This document shows, piece after piece, positions 53,942 to 61,900 of a stretch of 64,000 nucleotides of DNA (positions are counted from its first letter, which is position 1; the number at the start of each line of letters is the position of its first letter). This DNA comes from CAZXEU01 sp965207385 (GTDB taxonomy: Bacteria > Bacteroidota > Rhodothermia > Rhodothermales > Bin80). Position numbers and translations under genes: made by a program. The stretch lies in the NCBI GenBank assembly GCA_965207385.1, contig CBDBLZ010000021.1, positions 1,240,001 through 1,304,000 on the forward strand. The letters are read 5' to 3'. The notes beneath the pieces are model-generated. The model did not search any database. It was not told where the DNA came from and was given only the letters and a program-made list of their open reading frames with translations.

Positions 53942-55066
53942 ATGATCGCTACCGGTTCAGCTGACACTCCTGGAGGCTGCAGTCTCTTGCGCCGTTACCG
54001 GCTTGCGGCCCGATGCCTTGTGCTGTTCGCTTCCACGCAATCCTTGCACCTGGTGATCGCAATGTCTGCCGCTGCTCAGGCTGAGCAGGCTGAGCAACTG
54101 GCGCATTTCGAGTGGGTGCGAACGATCGCGCTCTCCGACCCGGATGCTGTGCACCCGGATACTTTGCTCATAGGATGGATATGGAGCCTTGACGTAGCCT
54201 TAGACGGGCGCTTGCTCGTCGTGGACTACAAGGCGCGGGAGATCCTCTTGTTTGATTCGGAAGGGAGGCTTTTGGCCGTGCCTGATCCTCCGCATTGCCA
54301 TCCTGGGTTCGAGGCGCTACCTGTAATTGCCAAGTTTGTCGGGGATCAGTCCATTTTCGTTTCCAACGGCGGCAGTCCATGGGGATATCGATTCACGCAC
54401 GACGGGGACTGCCTGGGAAGCGTCGACCCGGAGTACAGGATCTTGACCCAGAGCGGATTCCTGGATGTCGGCGCCCAGGGGACTCTCATAGGAGCCTACC
54501 GATATCCGGAAAAGCAGGTTGTCAGACAAATGGATGCCGCTGGCAAGACCCTCCATGAATTCGATTTGCCAGCCAGCAGATTTCCCAATGCAACCCACAG
54601 AATTGCCGAGGGCGGACTCGTCGCAGACGAAAGCCACATCTTCTACGCTGGCGTTGCTGAACCGTCCATACTGAAACTGACGCTGGACGGTACTGTGGTA
54701 GCCGAATTCTCTCAGCGCACTTCGTGGTTCCGTGACGTTTCGAAGGATCTCCGCGATACTGGATTGGGCATTGAGGGGTTTGGGAACGTCCTTGGTGATT
54801 TTCACCGCGGCAACACGCTCACAACAGACATTTTTGAGCTTGCGGAAGACGCCATAATGGTTCAGTACAGGAATTCATCCAGGGGATTGGGTTACCAGGT
54901 GTTTACCAAGGACGGCGTGCTCGTTGCGGAGGAGTTGGGTGTGCAAATGCGATTTGATTATGGAGCGGACGGACTCGCTTATCGCTTGGTGCCGCCAAGC
55001 AAGGACGAATTGGCAGACATTCCCAATACACTTATCGAGGTTTACCGATTCGTCCCGCCGATGTGA
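53942..55066 (+). CDS. Exported 6-bladed beta-propeller-like protein, copy 1
   Basis: 374 residues from the ATG at 53942; a basic and hydrophobic leader (RYRLAARCLVLFASTQSLHLVIAMSAAAQA) fits a signal peptide. The blades include DTLLIGWIWSLDVA, LLVVDYKAREILLFDSEG, WGYRFTHDGDCLGSVD and VFTKDGVLVAEELG. It is clearly a paralogue of the next gene, with nearly every block alignable. Conserved cysteines flank PPHCHPGF and GDCLGSVD. Ligand and role unknown. Confidence 0.75.
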   Translation: MIATGSADTPGGCSLLRRYRLAARCLVLFASTQSLHLVIAMSAAAQAEQAEQLAHFEWVRTIALSDPDAVHPDTLLIGWIWSLDVALDGRLLVVDYKAREILLFDSEGRLLAVPDPPHCHPGFEALPVIAKFVGDQSIFVSNGGSPWGYRFTHDGDCLGSVDPEYRILTQSGFLDVGAQGTLIGAYRYPEKQVVRQMDAAGKTLHEFDLPASRFPNATHRIAEGGLVADESHIFYAGVAEPSILKLTLDGTVVAEFSQRTSWFRDVSKDLRDTGLGIEGFGNVLGDFHRGNTLTTDIFELAEDAIMVQYRNSSRGLGYQVFTKDGVLVAEELGVQMRFDYGADGLAYRLVPPSKDELADIPNTLIEVYRFVPPM

Positions 55067-55518
55067 GCAATGGCCGTGCCCGCACTCTCTGTGCACGGGT
55101 AATATGAGGTCGCCCGGGACGCAGCCGGCCGTGATGTCGCCAGTGTTTGCACAAATCGCCAAGAGAAAGCGCATTCTGTCGGCATTGGGCGCCTGCGTCG
55201 TGCTCTGTAGGCATTAGTTGCCGGGATCGCCCGGGAGGTATTCGGACGGTGGCTGTTCCCTGCTGCCGGCCCTGCGGATTACGCGCAATGGTAGCCGCGT
55301 CTGTACACTCGGGTGTGCTACGCTGCTGACTTCCCCGACTCTGACGAAACCAGATACGCCCGTGGCACGCGTATGCGTATCGCGATGGCTTCCACCGCAA
55401 TGGATCTGCCGCGAACGTGCGTCCAGGTCCTGCCGGTAGATTCCCGCCATGGACACGAGGGCCGGAGCTCCCAAGTCGGCGTGGTAAGAACTTGCCCAAT
55501 CAATAAAGACGACGACGC
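55067..55518. other. 452-base gap between the two propeller paralogues
   Basis: Open frames on the minus strand lack motifs or export signals. No promoter or terminator was identified. The duplication may have carried some of this spacer, but I see no obvious repeat of the upstream region. Confidence 0.4.
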
Positions 55519-56655
55519 ATGACGGTAATGGAACCCGGCGCCAGTGAGAGACGGGATCTCGCAGGTCAGACAGGCCGGGCGGGTGCTTCGCTGTCAAATG
55601 GTACCGCGCCGGCCTTGAATCGAGCTCTCTGTTGGGCACTCATCAGTGGTGCGCTCTGCATGATTGTCGCCCCCGTTCCCCGGGCATGGGCGCAGGCTTC
55701 GGATCCGCTCGAGCTGAAGCACTTCCAGAGGGTGAGGACGATTCGGTTTGACGATCCGGACACACTGCTCATTGGAACCATCGACCACATGGATGTGGAC
55801 CCGGCGGGACGCATGCTCCTGGTCGACCGGAGGGGCAAGCAAGTGCTGCTGTTTGACTCGACCGGAGTTTTGCAGGCCTTGCTGGATCCGACCGCGTGTC
55901 ACCCGGGCTTCCACCTGTTTCCGCTAACTGCCCATTTCGGAAGTGATGCATTCATCTTCATCCAGAATTCCATTCCGTGGGGATATCGCTTCACGGCGGA
56001 GGGAGGCTGCCTGGGAAGCGTGGATGAGGGCTTTGTAGGTGTTCGGTCCTTCGCCATAGATCCGGCGGGTACGCCTTTTGGCTCCTATCCTGGTCAGCCG
56101 GACCGGACGCAGCGGATATTACGGCGCATGAGTCCCGCCGGAAAGACCCTTGAGGAATTTCAGATGCCGCCTTTCGAGTTCCCTAACGCCACACGCAGTG
56201 TGGTCGGTGGTGGATTCATTGCGGATGGAGAGCACCTCTTTTACGCTTCGGCGCCGGAACCGGATATTCTGAAGTTCTCCCTGGATGGCACGCTTCTGGA
56301 CAGGATTTCGCAGCGCAGCTCATGGTTTCGCTCTCCTCGCCACGATCTGCCCAGCGATGTCCAGGGCAATATTAGAGAGTTCGGCAACTGGAGCAAGGAC
56401 ACAACTACAAGCACGGGGCTCTTCGAGCTTACTGATCAAACGCTCATGGCTCAGTATTACAACGATGATCGGGGAGGCGGCTACCAGATATTCACCAAGG
56501 ACGGCGAGCTGGTTGCCGAAGAGCTGGGCACCAGGCTGGTGCTCTTCCTTCATGCTGCAAACGGGCTGGCCTATCGCGTCGTTTGGCCAGGCCGGGCCGG
56601 TCAGGACGATTACCCCAATCCATCCCTTGAGGTCTACCGGTTTGTCGCGCCGTAG
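55519..56655 (+). CDS. Exported 6-bladed beta-propeller-like protein, copy 2
   Basis: 378 residues. A long N-region precedes a signal peptide (ALCWALISGALCMIVAPVP, cleavage after AWA), so a later start is possible. Blocks shared with copy 1: DTLLIG, LLVDRRGKQVLLFDSTG, PTACHPGFHLFPL, WGYRFTAEGGCLGSVD, SQRSSWFR and IFTKDGELVAEELG. The two genes are a tandem duplication with 452 bases between. The product is probably periplasmic or secreted. Confidence 0.78.
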   Translation: MTVMEPGASERRDLAGQTGRAGASLSNGTAPALNRALCWALISGALCMIVAPVPRAWAQASDPLELKHFQRVRTIRFDDPDTLLIGTIDHMDVDPAGRMLLVDRRGKQVLLFDSTGVLQALLDPTACHPGFHLFPLTAHFGSDAFIFIQNSIPWGYRFTAEGGCLGSVDEGFVGVRSFAIDPAGTPFGSYPGQPDRTQRILRRMSPAGKTLEEFQMPPFEFPNATRSVVGGGFIADGEHLFYASAPEPDILKFSLDGTLLDRISQRSSWFRSPRHDLPSDVQGNIREFGNWSKDTTTSTGLFELTDQTLMAQYYNDDRGGGYQIFTKDGELVAEELGTRLVLFLHAANGLAYRVVWPGRAGQDDYPNPSLEVYRFVAP

Positions 56656-57179
56656 GAAGACGGCCAGCCATGCACAGCACGTGACCCTTGGCAGATGCGT
56701 TGGTTGCGGCTGAAAGCGCATTCAGTGTAGCCGGGTGCTGCCAGCCTGGTGTACGGAAGGCGCCCAATTTCTTGCCGTCATGTTCCTGGCGAGGCCGGGG
56801 ACGTATCGGCAATTGCCGAGACCGGATTTCGCCCTGTAGCCAGGTTCGGTCAAAACGGCTGACAGGGCTTCTTACGAGGAATCCGCCTTACGGTCTGAAT
56901 CGATCTGGCAGAGGGCGGTCGGCCCATCGGGCGTTCGGGAGACCGGCTCTGGTGCCTGGCAGAAAAGCGGGGATGTTCAGCCCAGCGCGGCATTACGGCC
57001 AGAGATGGCAATGCGGGCGAGCCAGCCTGCACGGAAGTGCGAGCGCCCGTTCTTCAGCTCCGGACACCTCCTGGCAGCCTGCTTGACCGAGACGCCGCCC
57101 GCCCTGCTTACAGTCACGGAGTTGGAACCGGAAACGCGGGGCACATGTGCAGGGCTGGAGCCTATCCGGCCTTGCCTCG
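56656..57179. other. 524-base convergent gap with a perfect 14-bp palindrome
   Basis: No gene supported. TCGGCAATTGCCGA at 56806-56819 is a perfect palindrome. A near copy (CGGCAGTTGCCGAGAACCG) lies at about 58741-58759 in another gap. Possible protein-binding site or repeat remnant. Confidence 0.35.
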
Positions 57180-57944
57180 TCAGGCGGCTGACCGTTTCGG
57201 TTTTGGCACGGACCGCCCGGCGCCAAACTTGCGCTTGTAGTGCCGGGTCCAAATGACAATGGCAGGGATTCCGACGACGGTCGGCAGGATCCACGGAACC
57301 ATGGCAAGGGCCCCGGTCAATTCGTAGGTGACCAGCCGCTGCGCCCCGAATACGATGAATGCGGTGTGGAAGGCTATGCCACCACCCAGCATCGATCCAA
57401 GATGGCTGTAAAACCAGCCCATGTGCTCCGCCCCTGGATGATACATCTGTCGCAGCATGTTGCGGCCAGCTATCAGTCCAATCGGACTCAGACCAAGGAG
57501 TATGGGCGAGACGCCCGACCACAGGACGACTGCAAATGCGATGACGGCGACGCTGCCTGCAATGGATGTCCAGGCGAGGATTTCATGAAACACGGTTCGC
57601 AATTGCCTCGGAGCTTTCCGCGTTGCCACAACCCGCATTGCCTGGCGCACGAAGGCGAACGTGACGATCCCCAGGTATCCCAGGAACAGCGCAATTCCGT
57701 AGATATCCGGCTGATCCGTGACGCTGATTCCCTGGACCATGTACGAGAGGATCCGGCCGACCGACGCCGTGACGGCCGACAGCGTGACCACATAGGCGCA
57801 ATAGGCATAGACGCGGCCGGCGCGCACGTGAGTGCGGCTCCCCTTTCGAGCAACCACGGGTACCCAGAACGCGGCGAGGCCGACAAATCCGGTAGCGACG
57901 TGTATGCTGATCAAGACGGCAAAGAGCAGCCCCCAAATGTTCAT
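57180..57944 (-). CDS. DUF2306-like membrane protein
   Basis: 254 residues with seven predicted membrane segments. Seen: SIHVATGFVGLAAFWVPVVARKG and HVRAGRVYAYCAYVV near the N-terminus, and PGAEHMGWFYSHLGSMLGGGIAFHTAF near residue 170, with membrane-facing histidines (HVATG, HEILAW, HLGSM). This fits the DUF2306/haem-protein-like membrane family, but with moderate certainty. The start overlaps the PadR regulator stop (57941-57944, ATGA), so the pair forms one operon and the regulator probably controls this protein. Confidence 0.75.
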   Translation of the reverse strand: MNIWGLLFAVLISIHVATGFVGLAAFWVPVVARKGSRTHVRAGRVYAYCAYVVTLSAVTASVGRILSYMVQGISVTDQPDIYGIALFLGYLGIVTFAFVRQAMRVVATRKAPRQLRTVFHEILAWTSIAGSVAVIAFAVVLWSGVSPILLGLSPIGLIAGRNMLRQMYHPGAEHMGWFYSHLGSMLGGGIAFHTAFIVFGAQRLVTYELTGALAMVPWILPTVVGIPAIVIWTRHYKRKFGAGRSVPKPKRSAA

Positions 57945-58558
57945 GGCTTTTGGCCCTCCTGGCCCTCCGGTTTGTCACCCGTACCTTCCGATATGTCGAA
58001 TGCCGCTGCAAGTCTGCAGTCAATCGTTTCTATTGTTTCGTCGCACCAGTTTACCTTTGCCTGGATGGAATGAATTCCCATCCGCAGTGTCGCAAACCGG
58101 TGGAAACCTGCGTCACTGTAGTCCTTCAGTGCATCACCGTGCGCAGCCAGTATGGCCTGCTCCACGGCCCGAAGCTCGGCGAGCCAGCGCAAAAAGTGCT
58201 CCCTGAGCGCGGTCATGAAGGAGCGTGTTTCGTGTATGTCGCCTATTGAATCCAGAAAGTAGACCTGGGCCAGGTACGCGAACCGCTCCGTGCCGACTAC
58301 AGGGCCGCTGCGAAGCCAGCTCAGCAGCTCCTTTCGCCCGCCTTCTGTGAGAGAGTAAACCCGGCGGTCCGGACCCCTTGGTGAAGGTTCGAGCCGGCTC
58401 CGAAGCAGCTTTCGGTGCTCCATGCGCTTGAGGGCGGGGTAGATCTGGCTTAGCTCAGCCGACCAGAAATGCCGTACTGTCTCATTAAAGGCGTTCTTGA
58501 GGTCGTATCCGGTGGCCGGATCGCGCAGCAGACCGAGCAGGATGTGTTCGAGACTCAT
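57941..58558 (-). CDS. PadR-family transcriptional regulator
   Basis: 205 residues. N-terminal winged helix: SLEHILLGLLRDPATGYDLKNAF, then LSQIYPALKRMEHRKLLRSR and PDRRVYSLTEGGRKELLSWL, typical of PadR. A long C-terminal helical Vir-like domain (residues about 90-190) is for dimerisation or ligand sensing. It precedes and overlaps a membrane-protein gene. A near-consensus promoter and an inverted repeat lie directly upstream, indicating autoregulation. Confidence 0.92.
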   Translation of the reverse strand: MSLEHILLGLLRDPATGYDLKNAFNETVRHFWSAELSQIYPALKRMEHRKLLRSRLEPSPRGPDRRVYSLTEGGRKELLSWLRSGPVVGTERFAYLAQVYFLDSIGDIHETRSFMTALREHFLRWLAELRAVEQAILAAHGDALKDYSDAGFHRFATLRMGIHSIQAKVNWCDETIETIDCRLAAAFDISEGTGDKPEGQEGQKP

Positions 58559-58559
58559 C

Positions 58560-58585
58560 TAGCTATATCAATAGTGATATAGCTA
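58560..58585. promoter_or_regulatory. Perfect 11-bp inverted repeat, probable PadR operator
   Basis: TAGCTATATCA (58560-58570) and TGATATAGCTA (58575-58585) are exact inverse complements separated by ATAG. The site begins one base upstream of the padR ATG, covers the predicted transcription start and touches the -10 hexamer. A dimeric winged-helix repressor bound here would block its own operon. Confidence 0.75.
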
Positions 58586-58613
58586 GTATAGCAATATTTA
58601 TATAGTATGTCAA
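58585..58613 (-). promoter_or_regulatory. Sigma70-like promoter of the padR-DUF2306 operon
   Basis: On the minus strand: -35 TTGACA (58613-58608), 17-base spacer, -10 TATACT (58590-58585). The -35 is a full consensus match, the -10 matches at five of six positions, and the spacing is optimal. The predicted start is near 58578, leaving a leader of about 20 bases without a Shine-Dalgarno sequence. This AT-rich patch stands out in a GC-rich window. Confidence 0.8.
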
Positions 58614-58901
58614 GATGCAGGGGTCCAGGCAGCCGCGAAGGCCGGATTGTCGCAGGCTTCGGTTCAACTATACCGGAAGGGTACCCTGGCTCGGTGCTGC
58701 CGGAAAAATGGCTGCCTGTTAGCCACGGGCGGGAAAGGGCGGCAGTTGCCGAGAACCGCGCTGGCAGCATCCCGGGACAGCATAAGTAGGCAGGGCTGGG
58801 ATGCACGAAGATGTGCGGCACGCGCCTCGAAGCCTGGCGCTGCTCCACCACAAGCAGGATTTCAGGCGGACGCCAAGTCTCTTCGCGTTGTGTGTTGCCC
58901 T
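58614..58901. other. Gap between the padR promoter and the giant repeat gene stop
   Basis: Nothing supported beyond the near copy of the 14-bp palindrome at about 58741. A plus-strand open frame here runs antisense into the giant gene and is not believed. Confidence 0.4.
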
Positions 58902-61900
58902 CTACGGAACAGGGGCCAGCTGCTGTACCGGTGGAGCACTTCTGCCGTCATGTGGCTCGAACCGGACAAGTACACCGTCCGTTGGCAATATGCCAACGGG
59001 TACCCTGATCTGGCTGCGCGTAAAGACAAGTACACGTGCCCTTCCAAATTCCTCGCTTCCGGCAAACAGCACTACGTCTCCGTAGAACGGGATATCAGCA
59101 GTTTCAAGTACCAGCGTGACGGACCTGTCCTGAATCGGGGGGGCCGGTGTCACTACCCGTCTCACGAATATTTGGCTCGGGGCCCGCTCGGGAACGTATA
59201 CGCCAAATACCTGCGTCAGTACTTCTCCAGTGACTCCGGAATCGTTTACCTCAGGCAACTCCTGGGCATTTACAAACTGTCGGGGCCGCGAAACGAAATT
59301 GAGCAGCATGGCATGGCCCCGCTGCTCCAGTGCAGGGAGGCCTTCTTCCCTGATCTCGAATCTAACCTGGCCGCTCTCACCCGGATTCAGCAGGACGACG
59401 CCGGGGAAAATGGAAACAAACTCAGACAAGTCTCCCAGATCACTGACGGTTGTGTCTGTTACGATCTCTCCCGGCATGATGGCATTGTTGGCAGCGACCG
59501 GCGCGGCCCCATAGCCGAATTCGGCCGAAACAGAGACCTCAAGTGGCACCAGCGACGGATTTGAGATCTCGAATGCTCCCTGCCTGTTGTCAGAGCTCAT
59601 GACAGCCACCGTGGGATAGAGGGTCATGGCCTGCGTCTCGGAAAGACTCGTAAAATCAGCTGCGCCATCGTCCAGTCGGACCATGCCGGGTCCGATCGTT
59701 AGGGCGCGCCGTACGTTTTCCACCGTCACCACCACGGGTATCCGATAGAGTTCTTCCGCTGCATCCTCGCGCAGGAGCACGTCAATGTTGCCGGCATAGA
59801 TGCCGGGCTCGGCGTCGGTCAGGTCCATATCGCCTCCAAAGCGAAGCATATGGCAGTCGCCATCCAGCAGCAGTGTCTGCGTAAGCGATCCTCGAATGAC
59901 TTCGGAGGATAGCGATGAACAGGATGCAGAAAGGGTAGCACGAGGCGTAATGTAAATGCGTCCGGCTGTGCCTGTCGCTGCAGTATTCCGGAGCGTGGCG
60001 GGTGTCCTGAATTCGATATCGAGGTCTACACTGTCGGAGGCCGTCAGTACCATGCGCCCGGTCTGGACAACGCCGGCAAGGCCAGACGTCGCCTGCTCAA
60101 TACTTGGATCAAGGCTGAAGACAGTTCCAGGCAGATGCGTACCGAGTCGCATTTCCGAGGTGCTCACTGTGAGCCCCGTCAGGCTGCCGAGGAGCGGTGG
60201 CTCCTCGAGCACCTCGATCGCAAATTCCAGTGTAGCAGTCTTGCCTCGCGTGTCGGTCGCAGTCCATGTATAGGGCGTTCGCTCCATGACGCGTCTGGGA
60301 GTTCCCTGCAGCATGCGTGTTCCGCTATCGAACTCAATTCCATCTGGCGGCGCGGGTGCAAGTTCGTACGAATGGGGGGGAGCCCCGCCAGTGACCGGCG
60401 GCAATCTAAGGGGCACTATCGCCTCGCTCACCACATAAATCTGGTCCAGGATCGATTCCTCGAAAATGAGCGGCGGCCTGTTGCGAACCGTAACGGTGAC
60501 ATCCATAGCCGCATCGTCGGAGTTTTCCGCCGAAGCCGTTACGGTGTATTCGAAGAGCGAATCAGACCCCACCTCGGCGGGGACCAGGAATTCCGTAGTA
60601 GCCGCTCCCGCATTGCTCAGGCGCTCAAGATGCGAGGCGGGCCCGCGGGAGGTCCACGCAAACTGGTACGCGGCGGTGGGATCCGGCGCGCCGCTGGCAC
60701 TGCACGTTATGGTGAAGTCCGCTTCTTCCTCAAAGACGGAATGGTCCTGCGGGTCGCACAAGAGCGCGAGCTGGGCCTTGTTCAGCACGCGAATGGTGAT
60801 GTCCGCCTCGGCGGGAATTGAGTGGTCCGCGCTGACTGTAAGGCGATACTCGAACGTTTCGTCGGCATCCACGGCGTCGGGCACCAGAAAGGTCGTCGTC
60901 GCGGCGTCGGTTTCAGTGAGCAGCTCGGTATCGGCGGTGGAGCCCCGTGCAGTCCATGCGTAAGTCGGGCTGGCATTCTCTGACCATCCGCTGGCTTCGC
61001 AGCGGATTTGCTGGTCGGCGGCCTCTTCGTACAGGTCAAATTCGTAGTTGGTACAGGTAAGCGTGATTGGCCTGCTGTCCAGGACCATCACCGTCAGGCT
61101 GGCTTCCAGGGGATCCGCGCCGGTTGCCGTGACGCGCACGCTGTATTGGTACGTCCTGTCAGCGTCTACCTCTGCATCAACGGCAAATTCCGGCGTGGCG
61201 ATGCCGGTGTCGCTCAGCTTGTCCAGGTTGCCGGCCACCTCGGAGGTCCACTCGTACACGTAGTCTGCTTCGGGGCCGCCTTCGGCCTCACATCCAATCG
61301 GCAGGGGAGGATCACCCTCGAAGGCGGAATAGACCTGTCCATCGCAGGCCAGCGTCATTGTCGCATTGTTGAGTACGGTGGCGCGGACTGTCACATGGCC
61401 ATCGGTGGAATTGTCTGCCGAGACGGTCGCGCGGTACTCGTGCACGACCGTCTGCTCGACGCTCGACGGTATGGTGAAGGTCGGCGCAGCGGCGGTGCGA
61501 TCTGAAAGCAAGTCTATGTCAGCGCCACCGACGGCTTGCCAGATCCACGTGTAGCGGGCTCCTTCCGGTGCGCCTTCTGCGGTGCATCCGATTGTTACGG
61601 GTGCAGCTCCCTCGTACCGGGAAAACTGCGCCGGGTCGCACCGCACCAGGAGCGTTTCGCTGTCCTTGACAAGTACGGTAAGGTTGGCGGTAGAAGGCAC
61701 TGAACTCTCTGCCGAAACCGTGAGCGTGTACTCATGGCGCTGGTCGGCTGCTACGTCAGCGGGCACACGGAAAGTTGTGATGCCCAGGTCGTCGTCGTCC
61801 AAGAGACCAACGGCTTCTTGGCTCCCTGTCCATTGATACTTAGCACCCGCACCTTCGCGCAGGCCCGTTGCTTCGCACCCGACATTTAGGTCAGGATCCC

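Noticed and set aside
58647..59564. 305-codon plus-strand open frame
   Set aside because: Most of it is antisense to the well-supported C-terminus of the giant repeat protein; no domain or export signal.
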